Numbered from the stretch's first letter, positions 42,114 to 51,486 are shown. The stretch is 64,000 nucleotides of DNA from Polycyclovorans sp002706265 (GCA_963973915.1 CAXBBM010000010.1:1-64000), one strand, 5' to 3'. Made by a program: numbers and translations. The notes: a model not told the origin generated them from the letters alone.

Positions 42114-43778
42114 ATGCCCGACATCACCCTGCCCGACGCCTTCGCCGAAATTGCGCTGCTGCTGCTGCTGGCCGCGCTGGCCGGTGCGCTGGCGGTGCGG
42201 CTGAAGCAGCCGGTACTGATTGCCTACATCGTGCTCGGCATCGCGGTCGGCCCGGCCGGGTTCTCGCTGGTGCAGGCCAGCGCCGAAATCCATCTGCTGT
42301 CGCAGGTCGGCGTGGCCGTGCTGCTGTTCGTGGTGGGGCTCAAGCTCGACCTGCACCAGATTCGCCACATCGGCGCCGTGGCGGTGGCCACCGGCCTGGG
42401 GCAATTGACCTTCACCATTCTGTTTGGCTTCGGGCTGGTGCTGCTGCTCGGCAAATCGACGATGGAAGCGCTGTACATCGCCGTGGCGCTGACCTTCTCC
42501 AGCACCATCATCATCGTCAAGCTGCTCAGCGACAAACGCGAGCTCGACTCGCTGTATGGCCGCATCGCCGTCGGTTTTCTGATCGTGCAGGACATCGCCG
42601 TGGTGGTGGCGATGATGACCATGAGCGCCCTCAGCGGCGCCAGCGACGAGGCCACCCTCGGCTGGGTGGCCATCGAACTGGCCGCTCGCCTGATCGCCGC
42701 AGCCGCGCTGATGTTCGTGATGATGCGGTATGTGCTGCCCACGCTGGTCGAGACCATGGCGCGCTCGCAGGAGCTGCTGCTGATCTTCGCCATCGCCTGG
42801 GGCGTGGGACTGGCCGCGCTGGGCGAGTGGGCCGGCTTCAGCAAGGAGGCCGGCGCGTTTCTGGCCGGATTCTCGCTGGCCTCCACCCGCTACCGCGAGG
42901 CCATCAACGCCCGGCTCACCGGCATCCGCGACTTTCTGCTGCTGTTCTTCTTCGTCGACCTGGGCGCACAGCTCGACCTGTCGATCCTCGGCGATGAGCT
43001 GGTCTCGGCGGGCGTGCTGTCGGCCTTCGTGCTGGTCGGCAATCCGCTGATCGTCATGGCCATCATGGGCTACATGGGCTATCGCAAGCGCACCGGCTTT
43101 CTGGCCGGGCTGACGGTGGCGCAGATCAGCGAGTTCTCCATCGTGTTCGTCGCCATGGGCATCTCGCTGGGGCACGTGGGCCGCGAGGCGCTGGGACTGA
43201 CCACGCTGGTGGGCCTGGTGACCATTACCGTGTCGAGCTACATGATCGTCTACTCGCACACGCTCTATGAACGGCTCGCGCCGCTGCTGGGCGTGTTCGA
43301 GCGCGCCCGGCCGCTGCGCGAGCTGGTGGTCGAAGCCAGTCGCACCACCGGCCTTGCGCCGCGCATCGTCATCTTCGGGCTGGGCCGCTACGGCGAGCGC
43401 CTGCTGCGGCAACTGCACGCGCGCGGCGTGCCGGTACTGGGCATCGAGTTCGACCCCGAAATCGTCCGCAGATTGCGTCACCAGCGCCTGCCGGTGCGCT
43501 TCGGCGATGGCGAAGACCCCGGGTTTCTCGAAACGCTGCCGCTGCCCGGCGTCGAGTGGGTCATCACCACCCTGCCGCTCTGGGAGGCCAATCGGGGCCT
43601 GCTGCATGCCCTCGCCGAAATCGGCCACCACGGCCCCATCGCCGGCGTCGTCCGCGACCAGCCGCACGGCGAAAAGCTGCTGCGCGCCGGCGTGACCCGC
43701 ATCATGAACCCCTATCTCGATGCGGCCGATCACGCCGCCCGCCGCTTTGCCGACGAACTGCAGGTTGAAGGGGCCTGA
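42114..43778 (+). CDS. Kef-type CPA2 cation:proton antiporter with RCK domain
   Basis: The 554-residue protein has an N-terminal CPA2 exchanger domain of about twelve membrane helices (AVRLKQPVLIAYIVLGIAVGP, GVAVLLFVVGLKLDL, GEWAGFSKEAGAFLAGFSLAS). A cytosolic TrkA-N/RCK nucleotide-binding domain follows from about residue 420 (RIVIFGLGRYGERLLRQL). It would exchange K+ or Na+ for H+, gated by nucleotide or glutathione adducts in Kef homologues. The ATG at 42114 starts MPDITLPDAFAE and upstream in-frame codons look non-coding. Confidence 0.9.
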   Translation: MPDITLPDAFAEIALLLLLAALAGALAVRLKQPVLIAYIVLGIAVGPAGFSLVQASAEIHLLSQVGVAVLLFVVGLKLDLHQIRHIGAVAVATGLGQLTFTILFGFGLVLLLGKSTMEALYIAVALTFSSTIIIVKLLSDKRELDSLYGRIAVGFLIVQDIAVVVAMMTMSALSGASDEATLGWVAIELAARLIAAAALMFVMMRYVLPTLVETMARSQELLLIFAIAWGVGLAALGEWAGFSKEAGAFLAGFSLASTRYREAINARLTGIRDFLLLFFFVDLGAQLDLSILGDELVSAGVLSAFVLVGNPLIVMAIMGYMGYRKRTGFLAGLTVAQISEFSIVFVAMGISLGHVGREALGLTTLVGLVTITVSSYMIVYSHTLYERLAPLLGVFERARPLRELVVEASRTTGLAPRIVIFGLGRYGERLLRQLHARGVPVLGIEFDPEIVRRLRHQRLPVRFGDGEDPGFLETLPLPGVEWVITTLPLWEANRGLLHALAEIGHHGPIAGVVRDQPHGEKLLRAGVTRIMNPYLDAADHAARRFADELQVEGA

Positions 43779-43947
43779 CACCCAAGGCCGGAAGCGTGCC
43801 GCAGCGGCTTTAGCGCAGGCCCGATCGCACCCGCATTACCGACCGCCCTGAATAGAGGCGATGCCGCAGCTACCCACCGACGGCGCGGCCGGGTACGCTT
43901 TGGCCGGTGTGACATTTCGACATCTGCCTCCATCGGTGCACGGCGCG

Positions 43948-46086
43948 ATGACATCACTGAAAGATCGACTGGGTCTCGCGTTGCGGGTGTGCAGCGCCAT
44001 TGCCGCGCTCGCGCTGGCCGGATTGCCGGCACAGCCGGTATCAGCGGCCGGGGGAACACCCCGCGACAGCCTGCTGGTGCTGGATGCCTCCGGGTCGATG
44101 TGGGGGCAGATCGACGGCGTCAACAAGATCGTCATTGCCAAGGACGTGGTCGAGGCGCTGACCTACGAGCTTCCCGCGCAGCAGCGGCTGGGCCTGGTGG
44201 CCTACGGGCATCGCCGCAAGTCGGACTGCGCCGACATCGAGACGCTGGCCGAGGTCGGCACCGATCGCGAGGCGCTGCGCCGGCAGATCCGCACCCTGAC
44301 CCCGCGCGGCATGACGCCGCTGTCGGCTTCTGTGCAGCACGCCGCCGAGAAGCTGGACTACAGGCGCCAGGCGGCGACGGTGATCCTGGTTTCCGACGGC
44401 AAGGAGACCTGCGACGCCGACCCCTGTGCGGTCGGTCGCGCGCTGGAACAGAACGGCCTGGATTTCACCGTGCACGTGATCGGCTTCGACGTCACGGTCG
44501 AGGAGCGCAAGGGCTTGCAGTGCCTGGCGGCGAAGACCGGCGGGCAGTTCCTGGCCGCCGACGATGCCGCGCAACTGGCAGCGGCCCTGTCCACGGTGGC
44601 AGTTCCCGAACCACCGCCCGAGCCGCCCGCGGCCGCACCGGCCACGGTGGTGCTCAAGGCCACGGTCCTGGACGGCGGGCCGCTGATCCAGTCGAAGCTG
44701 GACTGGTCGATGACGCCGGCAGACGCCGCAGCCCCGCCGGACGGCGACGGCGCGTTCGCGGGCTTCGCTGCCGATGGCGTCGGCGTGGCCGAAACCGAGG
44801 TGCCCGAAGGGCCTTACCGCGTGCGCGCCACCTGGCACGGCTGGGCCGACGGCAAGCCCCGGCACGGCGAGCGCGAAGTTCAGGTCACGGCCGGCAAGAC
44901 CCATGTGTTCACGATCCCGGTGGACCTGGAACTGCCGGTCAAGCTCGATGCCCCGGCCACGGCGCCCGAAGGCACGGTGATCGACATCGGCTGGCAGGGG
45001 CCGGATGGACTCAACACCCTGCTGCTGGTGACCGAGCCGGACGCCGCGCCGGACGATGCGATCTTCTTCGTCGCGCCGGCCAAGGTGCCGGCGGCCAGCC
45101 CGCTCAAGCGCGCGCCGCTGCAGATGCCGCCGCGCGCCGGCCGCTACGAGCTGCGCTACACGCTGCGCCAACCGCAGGTGGTGCTGGCGCGACAGGACAT
45201 CGAGATCACGCCGCAGCACTTCAGCTTGCAGGCGCCGGATACCGCCAGCATCGCCAGCCCCCTCGATATCGTCTGGGGCGGGCCGCTGAGCAAACATGAT
45301 CTCGTCACCATCGTGCCGGCCGGCGATGCGCGCGCCTTCGACAACGCGCACTACAGCGCGCGCCTGGTGCCCGGCAAGCCGGTGCGGCTCACCACGCCGG
45401 GCGAGGCTGGCGACTACGAAATCCGTTACGTGATGGGTGCCGCCTACACCACGTACCCCGGCATGCAGTACGCGGTGAAGGCGACGCGGCCCCTGCGGGT
45501 CGAGGACGTCAGTGCCAGCGTCTCGGGTCCGGCGACCGCCGAGGGCGGCTCGACCATCAACGTGACCTGGACCGGGCCGGACGGCTGGGACGACGACTGG
45601 ATCAGCGTGGTGCCAGTGGGCCAGGGCCACAACCGGGACAGCTATGTGGCGCTCAAGCGCGGTGCCGGCGACGCGCCGGGCACGGTCGAGATCCGCGTGC
45701 CGGCCATTGCCGGCGACTACGAGATCGCCTATCTGGTGAACCCCGGGCGCAAGGTGATCGCGCGCAGCCCGATCCGCATCGAGGCTTCCACCGCCAGCGT
45801 CCAGGCGCCCGCGACGATCAAGGCCGGGCAGGAGATTCCGGTGCACTACCGCGGTGCCGGCTTCGCCGGAGATCGCGTGGTGATCGCGCCCGCCGACACC
45901 CCCGACGGCAAGATGTGGGGCTACACCGTCAACTACGGCTTTGCGGCGAAGCCCGCGCGCGAGGCCGACGGCGAAGGGGTGATCCCCGCCCGCCGCACCG
46001 CCGAACCCGGCCAGTACGAGCTGCGCTACGTCACCGGCCTGCAACACCAGGTGCTGGCGCGCACGCCGGTGGAGATCACGCCATGA
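43948..46086 (+). CDS. Secreted VWA-domain protein with repeated beta-rich modules
   Basis: The 712-residue protein has a Sec signal (LALAGLPAQPVSA) and a von Willebrand A domain at about residues 40-215. Its MIDAS begins DASGS (D46, S48, S50), and GMTPLSASVQHAAEKL and LVSDGKETCDADPCAV follow, typical of YfbK/bacterial VWA proteins with a cysteine pair. After a Pro/Ala hinge come four to five beta modules of about 90 residues, each ending in a GxYELRY-type strand (RAGRYELRY, EAGDYEIRY, IAGDYEIAY, EPGQYELRY) followed by an VARxPIxI strand. A start at 43861 is possible but would bury the signal. It overlaps the next gene by 4 bp, so it leads a secreted operon. Confidence 0.75.
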   Translation: MTSLKDRLGLALRVCSAIAALALAGLPAQPVSAAGGTPRDSLLVLDASGSMWGQIDGVNKIVIAKDVVEALTYELPAQQRLGLVAYGHRRKSDCADIETLAEVGTDREALRRQIRTLTPRGMTPLSASVQHAAEKLDYRRQAATVILVSDGKETCDADPCAVGRALEQNGLDFTVHVIGFDVTVEERKGLQCLAAKTGGQFLAADDAAQLAAALSTVAVPEPPPEPPAAAPATVVLKATVLDGGPLIQSKLDWSMTPADAAAPPDGDGAFAGFAADGVGVAETEVPEGPYRVRATWHGWADGKPRHGEREVQVTAGKTHVFTIPVDLELPVKLDAPATAPEGTVIDIGWQGPDGLNTLLLVTEPDAAPDDAIFFVAPAKVPAASPLKRAPLQMPPRAGRYELRYTLRQPQVVLARQDIEITPQHFSLQAPDTASIASPLDIVWGGPLSKHDLVTIVPAGDARAFDNAHYSARLVPGKPVRLTTPGEAGDYEIRYVMGAAYTTYPGMQYAVKATRPLRVEDVSASVSGPATAEGGSTINVTWTGPDGWDDDWISVVPVGQGHNRDSYVALKRGAGDAPGTVEIRVPAIAGDYEIAYLVNPGRKVIARSPIRIEASTASVQAPATIKAGQEIPVHYRGAGFAGDRVVIAPADTPDGKMWGYTVNYGFAAKPAREADGEGVIPARRTAEPGQYELRYVTGLQHQVLARTPVEITP

Positions 46087-46520
46087 GAATGGCATCGCTG
46101 ATGCTGTGCATGCTGCTGCTCGCCGCCTGCGGCAAGCCCGCCGGCTCGCCGTGCAGCATCTCCGGCAGCGGCTTCACCGCCAGCCACGACTGCGCGACGA
46201 AGTGCCTGTCGCGCTGGGCCGTGAACTGCCCGGACGGCAGCCGCGTCACGCCCGGCGTCTGCGCCGGACGCAAGGACTGCAACCCGGGGTCCTGCCCGGA
46301 CGGCCAGGCCTGCTACGCCTTCGACGATCCCTTCGAGGAACGCAGCTACTGCCTGCCCGACAACGTCTGCGGGGCACCCATGTCCGCCGACGCGCGCCTG
46401 CGCTGGGAGCGGGACTCGGCCGGTGCCGCCGCCGCCAAGCGCGCCGAATGGGCCGCGAAGTTTCCGCAACGCAGCGGCACCGTCACCGCACCCGCGGAAC
46501 CCCTGAAGTTCGAACCCTGA
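46083..46520 (+). CDS. Cysteine-rich lipoprotein
   Basis: The 145-residue protein has lipobox LAAC (Cys16). The mature region carries ten further cysteines (24, 37, 41, 49, 60, 66, 71, 77, 90, 96) in a compact 75-residue block with DCATKCLSRW and CPDGQACYAF motifs, suggesting a disulfide-knotted domain as in small secreted adhesion or inhibitor folds. An Ala/Arg-rich tail follows. I do not recognise the family. It starts in the ATGA overlap with the VWA gene. Confidence 0.7.
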   Translation: MRMASLMLCMLLLAACGKPAGSPCSISGSGFTASHDCATKCLSRWAVNCPDGSRVTPGVCAGRKDCNPGSCPDGQACYAFDDPFEERSYCLPDNVCGAPMSADARLRWERDSAGAAAAKRAEWAAKFPQRSGTVTAPAEPLKFEP

Positions 46521-46555
46521 CGCCCAAACCCTGACACCCAAGCCTGGAGCACGCC

Positions 46556-47083
46556 ATGAACCTTCCCGCCGCCCCCACTCTTGTCGCGCTGATGCTTGGC
46601 AGCCTCGTGCTGAGCGCCTGCGGCCCGGCCGCCGACAGCCCCGAGGCGCGCGAGAAGCAGATGGAGGACTACGCCGCGCAGCATGGCCTGGACGTGGATG
46701 TCAGCGTCGGCGCCGATGGCAAGGCGGTGGCGATCACCCAGCAGGTCGGCGGCAACACCGTCACCACCGGCCAGAACCTGGAGCGGCCGGCGGACTTCCC
46801 CGACGACGTCAGCCTCTACCCGGGCCTGCGCATCCTGGCCGTGTCAGACACACCGGCGGGCCGCATGCTGCAGGGCCAGAGTGACGACGACACCGCCGCG
46901 GTCGCCGCCCACCTGCGAGAGCAGATGAAGACGCAGGGCTGGGACGACGAATCACTGCCCGCCACGGCCGGCGCGCCGATGACCTCGCTGCGCTTCGTGA
47001 AAAGCCGTCGTACGGTCAGCATCAACCTGATCGGCACCGGCGCGCAGACCCAGGTCCAGATGCTGCTGCAGACCGGCGGATGA
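46556..47083 (+). CDS. Lipoprotein of unknown function
   Basis: The 175-residue protein has lipobox LSAC (Cys22). A short helical linker (EAREKQMEDYAAQHG) leads to VDVSVGADGKAVAITQQVGG and DDVSLYPGLRILAVSDT. The mature domain looks alpha/beta with no cysteine. The family is not recognised. It follows the Cys-rich lipoprotein by 35 bp and overlaps the next gene by 4 bp. Confidence 0.7.
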   Translation: MNLPAAPTLVALMLGSLVLSACGPAADSPEAREKQMEDYAAQHGLDVDVSVGADGKAVAITQQVGGNTVTTGQNLERPADFPDDVSLYPGLRILAVSDTPAGRMLQGQSDDDTAAVAAHLREQMKTQGWDDESLPATAGAPMTSLRFVKSRRTVSINLIGTGAQTQVQMLLQTGG

Positions 47084-48285
47084 GGCACGGCGCGGTGGCG
47101 CTGGCGCTGCTGCTGGCCTGTGCTGCGAGCGCGGCAGGACCGGACTTCCACACCTCGCCGGCCTGCTGGGACGCGCCGCGCGTGGTTCACGCCGGCCCGC
47201 CTGCGGCGGAGTTTGCCAACCGCCTGCACCTGATCGATGTCCCCGGCGGGGCGACCCCGGCCGGCGATCAGCTGCCCGCACCCGAGGGCGCCGCGCGCCT
47301 GTGGCTGCGCAACCCGGACACCACGCAGCCCGGGCCCTGGGGCGCGGCGTTGATCGTGGATGCACCGGGGGCGCCGCGCCGCAGCCTGCTGATCGAGAAC
47401 GTCGGCGGGCCGATCGCGCCGCGCTGGCTCAACGAGCGGCTGATCTTCCTGCGCATCGTCTGGGGCCGCGCGCTGTTCAGCGACCTGATCCTCGATGCCC
47501 ACCGCGGCACGCTGCGCTATCACGAGCAGGCGCACGACGGACGCAACGCCTTCGAGCAGTACCAGGCGGCCTGCCGCGGCGCCTGCCCCTGTGATCCCGC
47601 GGCGGCGATGAATCCGGATGATCCGGCGCGCTTTACCGTTGATGCGACTGTGCCGCAGTCGCTACCCGGCGCGCAGGCAATGATCGGCCTGTTGCTGCTG
47701 CCGCACATCTTCGGCCCGCCCGAGACCGGTGGCGTGGTGCCGGCGCACGATCCGCAGCCGCTGGCCATCCACGCCGAGCCGGATGCCGACACCGAACCGG
47801 CGCTGCGGCTGGTGGACCTGGCGCACTTCGAAACTCGCGAATACACCTACGAGGGCGCCGCTGCGGTGGTCTACGCACAGCGCCCCGGCTGGTACGCCAT
47901 CGGTCTGCGCAACCAGCCGCTGGCGCGCGGCTGGGTGCGTGCCGACGCGGTCGGTGAATTCCTGCCGCTGGCGCGCCTGCTGCCGAATCGCCTGGCCTTC
48001 CTCAACGCGCACTGGGACGGGCACCTGTGGTCGCAGCCCGCGGGCGGGCGACGCACTGCGCAGGTGTCGCGCCTGGTCGAAGGCCACGCGCCCGATGCCA
48101 GCGACGAGCACGCGGTGAACATTCTCGAGGCGCGCAGCATCGGTGACGGCTTGTGGCTGCACGTCGAGACCCTGGATGAGTCGCCCTGCAACGGCGGTAC
48201 GCCCAAGGTGGTCGATCGCGGCTGGATACCGGCCTACGCCGCCAGCGGTGCACTCGTCGCCGGGTACTACAGCCGTGGCTGCTGA
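47080..48285 (+). CDS. Secreted protein sharing a domain with the TIMP-like neighbour
   Basis: The 401-residue protein has a signal peptide (ALALLLACAASAAG) and no lipobox. Residues 70-150 contain the block WLNERLIFLRIVWGR within a region similar to residues 183-268 of the next gene. A region rich in Cys (RGACPCDP) follows, then a C-terminal part with RGWIPAYAASG resembling a bacterial SH3-like surface, which is a weak guess. The exact function is unknown. It is coupled to the preceding gene by ATGA and its stop lies inside the next gene. Confidence 0.65.
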   Translation: MRHGAVALALLLACAASAAGPDFHTSPACWDAPRVVHAGPPAAEFANRLHLIDVPGGATPAGDQLPAPEGAARLWLRNPDTTQPGPWGAALIVDAPGAPRRSLLIENVGGPIAPRWLNERLIFLRIVWGRALFSDLILDAHRGTLRYHEQAHDGRNAFEQYQAACRGACPCDPAAAMNPDDPARFTVDATVPQSLPGAQAMIGLLLLPHIFGPPETGGVVPAHDPQPLAIHAEPDADTEPALRLVDLAHFETREYTYEGAAAVVYAQRPGWYAIGLRNQPLARGWVRADAVGEFLPLARLLPNRLAFLNAHWDGHLWSQPAGGRRTAQVSRLVEGHAPDASDEHAVNILEARSIGDGLWLHVETLDESPCNGGTPKVVDRGWIPAYAASGALVAGYYSRGC

Positions 48286-49138
48286 GCGCCGCGCGGCGGG
48301 CGCGATCGTCGCGGCGCTGCTGGCGCTGTGCGTCTCGCCGGCCTGGGCCTGCCGCTGCGCGCCGCAGACGCTGGCCGAATATTTCCAGCGCGCCGGCGTG
48401 GTGATGCAGGTGCGCGTCGAACAGGTCGAGATCGTGGGCAATGGAGTGGGCGACGGCGACGGCCATGCGCACCGACGCGCGCAGTTCACCCGGCTGCAGG
48501 ATTACAAGAACGCGGCCGGCGTCGACAGCCTGCGCACCGCACTCGATGGCGCCGCCTGCGGTCTGGCGCTGCAGCCCGGCGCGCGCTACTGGATCTTCGG
48601 GACGCTGGCGCCGGGCAGCACACAGGTCCGCACCGGGTCTTGCGATGGCAGCCGCCCCATCGACCAGGGCTTCACCGATGTCGCGGCCGACGCCGTGCAC
48701 GAAGTGCTACTCGAACAGCGTCGCGCGCTGGACTGCCCCTCACCGGCGCCGGCCGAGATCGCGGCGCGCCTGCAACTCACGGCGGTGCCGCGTGCCGAGG
48801 CGGCAATCACGGGGCAGCGCTCGCCCAACAGCGCCTACGCGTTCTGGATCGAGAATCCGTCGCCGGTCCAGCGCCCGCCGCGCATCGCCAAACTCCTGAT
48901 CGACCGCGAGCGCGAAGAGCAGATCGAACTGCGTCTGCACGGCATTGCCGCGGCGGCGAGCGCGCAGTGGGTCAACGAAAAACTGGTGCTGGTGCGCGTG
49001 CCCTGGAGCCGCCACCTGCGCAGCGAGGTTTTGATCGACGTCGAGCGCGCCGCGATTCTGTCGGTGGACAGCGCCCGGCTCGATGAAACCGGCCGCGTAC
49101 AGCACTGGCTGGATGCGGATTGTCGCCGCCAGCCGTAG
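48275..49138 (+). CDS. Secreted protein with TIMP/netrin-like N-terminal domain
   Basis: The GTG start (48275) overlaps the previous gene by 11 bp. The 287-residue product has a signal peptide ending SPAWA, so the mature protein begins CRC, the pattern of tissue inhibitors of metalloproteases. Residues 40-50 (VVMQVRVEQVE), ACGLAL with Cys95, ARYWIFGTLAPG and Cys123 fit the NTR/OB fold. Residues 183-268 (AYAFWIENP, QWVNEKLVLVRVPWSR) are the domain shared with the preceding gene. TIMP likeness is by eye and the start codon is inferred. It could bind a protease or a surface partner. Confidence 0.6.
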   Translation: MAAERRAAGAIVAALLALCVSPAWACRCAPQTLAEYFQRAGVVMQVRVEQVEIVGNGVGDGDGHAHRRAQFTRLQDYKNAAGVDSLRTALDGAACGLALQPGARYWIFGTLAPGSTQVRTGSCDGSRPIDQGFTDVAADAVHEVLLEQRRALDCPSPAPAEIAARLQLTAVPRAEAAITGQRSPNSAYAFWIENPSPVQRPPRIAKLLIDREREEQIELRLHGIAAAASAQWVNEKLVLVRVPWSRHLRSEVLIDVERAAILSVDSARLDETGRVQHWLDADCRRQP

Positions 49139-49296
49139 GGCAGCCCGTGGCTGCCGCCTCTTGTAAGGAATCCGGCCTTCCACGTCGGTCACGGTCACGT
49201 TGTGATCTGCATGGCGTGCCGGTGTGTCCGATGTACTGCTTGCCTGCTGGGCGCGCTGGCGCTAGCGTCAGCGTCTGCCCATCAATCGAGCCCGCC

Positions 49297-51486
49297 ATGT
49301 TTGCCCATTCCCGGTTGCGGTGTTTGCGCTTTACGCCTTTACTGCTGGGCGCGCTGATGTTGGCGGCCTGCGGCAGCAGTGGCGGTGGTTCGGCAGTCGT
49401 AGGCCCGGGGGCGACGGGGCCGGCGCCCGACAGCAAGCTGCTGCTCAAGTCGTTTGTGGGCGCGCCGGCGTGCTCGAATTTCGAGGCGTACCTGGGCGAG
49501 AGCTTCACCGAGCAGTTCCTGGCGTCATTCCGTTGCTTTGGCATCGGCCCCTGCCCGGAGGCCATCGGTTTTCCGATCCCCGTGCCGACCGCGCCCGTCG
49601 CGGCCCCCGAAGATCTCGGCACCGACGGGGGCGCGCCCCGTTCGCCGGACCGGGTGTCGCAGACCAACACGCAGGAAAGCGACGTTGACGAGGCCGATCT
49701 GGTGAAGGCCGACAGCAACGGCCGCGTGTATCTGGCCGGGGGCGACCGACTGCGCGTGGTTTCGGCCTTCCCGCCAGAGGGTTTGCGCGATCGCCCCGTG
49801 GTGGACATTCCCCTGTCGGTTGGCATGCCGGGCCGCTTCTCGGGGCAGGCGCTGTTGCTGGATGAGGCGCAAGGCCAACTGGTGGTGCTGGGTCAGCGCT
49901 TTATCGCGCAGCAGGTGCGGGCCGAAAGCGTGCTGGTGAACGTGCAGAACCCGGATCAGCCGGTGGTGATGGGACGGGTTGCCGTTGACGGTTATCCGGT
50001 GGAGGCGCGCCGCATCAACCAGCGCGTTCATCGTTTCAGCCGGTTTACGGCGCCCTTTCCACAGGCGGCCTTCGACGATACCGATCTGCTGACCCTGCGA
50101 GATGACTACTTCGCGGCCGAATCGGAAGGCCGCCAGGACGATGCCGACGCCCTCAAGGCCGAGGTGCGTGCCCGCATGACGGAGGTCGTGCGGCAAGCCG
50201 GCGCCGCAGCCTTTCTGCCCCGGCGTTATGACGATGGCGTGGCGACCGCCTTGCCCTGCGAGGCAGTGGTGGCGCCCGAGGTGCCCAGCGACTTCGGGCT
50301 GGCGGTGCTGCAGAGCTTCAACCTCGACGGCAGCGCGCACGCGGTCAGCGCGGCCGTGAACAACGCCTTCCTTTTCTACGCTTCGGCCCGCAATCTGTAC
50401 CTGGCCCAGAACAGCGCGGGCTGGTTCTTCGCGCCGGACCAGCCTGACGAAACGGTGATTCACCGCTTCGCGCTCTCTGACACGGCGGCGCCCGAGTATC
50501 GCGGCCTGGGGCGGGTGCCAGGCTCGCCGCCCGACCGTTTTGCCTTCAGCGAATTTGACGGGCACCTGCGCGTGGCCACCACCGCGTTCCAGTTTTCAGA
50601 GGATGGGCGCAACTTCAGCAACCATCTGCGGGTGCTGCGCCTCGACAGCGGCGGTTTGAGCGTTGCCGGCCAGGTTGACGGCTATGCCCCCGGCGAAACC
50701 ACGCGCGGGGTGCGCTTCATTGGTGGGCGTGGCTTCGTGGTCACCTTCGAGCAGATCGATCCGCTGTTCGCCTTTGACCTGACCGACCCGCAGCAGCCGC
50801 GCATCGTCAGCGCGCTGAAGATTCCGGGGTTTTCCAGTTATCTGCAGCCTCTGGGCGATGAATACCTGCTCACCATCGGCCGCGGCGGCGACGATGAGCA
50901 GCTCAACGGCCGCGTGGCGGTGCAACTGTTCGACGTGGCCAATTTGGCCGACGTGCGCCAGGTCGCGGTGATCGAACCCGCCGCCGGCGACAACAGTTAC
51001 AGCTATTCCAGCGCCGAGTACGACGCGCGCGCCTTCACTTATTTCCCCGATACGACCGCGCAGGCGGTGCCTGGCACGCTGGCCTTTCCACTGCGCGTCT
51101 TCGACGGCGCTGCCGACTTCGCAGGCTTCATGGTGGTCCGCGTCGACCCCGAAGGCGAGGTGCCGTTGGCGGCGCTGAGCCGGGTCGATCATGCGGTGCT
51201 GCAAACCCCGGCGGACTGTGACCAACGCGGCGGGGGCGGCGTGTCGCCGGGGCAAGTCGACGGTGACGCATTTGCCCCGCCGCCCTGTGGCGCCACCTTC
51301 ATCGACCCGCTGCGCACGGTGTTCATGCAGGACGCGGTGGGCACCTATCTGTACACGTTGTCGACGCAAGGCATCGTCGCGGTCAACGCCCAGGCGCCCG
51401 AAGAGACCCTGGGCGTGCTGCCGCTGGCGCCGGTCGATAACGACTGCATCTTCTGCGACGTCAGCATCACCACCACGGATCAGTGA
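49297..51486 (+). CDS. Secreted beta-propeller domain lipoprotein
   Basis: The 729-residue protein has a lipoprotein signal (LMLAAC) and matches the Beta_propel family: SQTNTQESDVDEADLVKADS followed by RVYLAGGDRLRVVSAF, then repeated four-stranded blades with a final VGTYLYTLSTQGIVAVNA strand. Such proteins are extracellular and calcium-associated in some relatives, and no enzyme activity is known. The ATG at 49297 gives the lipoprotein signal. The frame is open upstream to 49120. The 158-bp gap before it lacks a strong terminator, and it shares direction with the secreted operon. Confidence 0.8.
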   Translation: MFAHSRLRCLRFTPLLLGALMLAACGSSGGGSAVVGPGATGPAPDSKLLLKSFVGAPACSNFEAYLGESFTEQFLASFRCFGIGPCPEAIGFPIPVPTAPVAAPEDLGTDGGAPRSPDRVSQTNTQESDVDEADLVKADSNGRVYLAGGDRLRVVSAFPPEGLRDRPVVDIPLSVGMPGRFSGQALLLDEAQGQLVVLGQRFIAQQVRAESVLVNVQNPDQPVVMGRVAVDGYPVEARRINQRVHRFSRFTAPFPQAAFDDTDLLTLRDDYFAAESEGRQDDADALKAEVRARMTEVVRQAGAAAFLPRRYDDGVATALPCEAVVAPEVPSDFGLAVLQSFNLDGSAHAVSAAVNNAFLFYASARNLYLAQNSAGWFFAPDQPDETVIHRFALSDTAAPEYRGLGRVPGSPPDRFAFSEFDGHLRVATTAFQFSEDGRNFSNHLRVLRLDSGGLSVAGQVDGYAPGETTRGVRFIGGRGFVVTFEQIDPLFAFDLTDPQQPRIVSALKIPGFSSYLQPLGDEYLLTIGRGGDDEQLNGRVAVQLFDVANLADVRQVAVIEPAAGDNSYSYSSAEYDARAFTYFPDTTAQAVPGTLAFPLRVFDGAADFAGFMVVRVDPEGEVPLAALSRVDHAVLQTPADCDQRGGGGVSPGQVDGDAFAPPPCGATFIDPLRTVFMQDAVGTYLYTLSTQGIVAVNAQAPEETLGVLPLAPVDNDCIFCDVSITTTDQ

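Noticed and set aside
41586..43781. 731-codon minus-strand frame opposite the Kef antiporter
   Set aside because: It runs antisense to a well-supported transporter and into PhzF. Its composition is rich in His, Gln, Asp and Arg with no domain.
49186..49198. Two GTCAC copies upstream of the beta-propeller lipoprotein as a PHO box
   Set aside because: They are 6 bp apart, not 11, so the PhoB spacing is absent.
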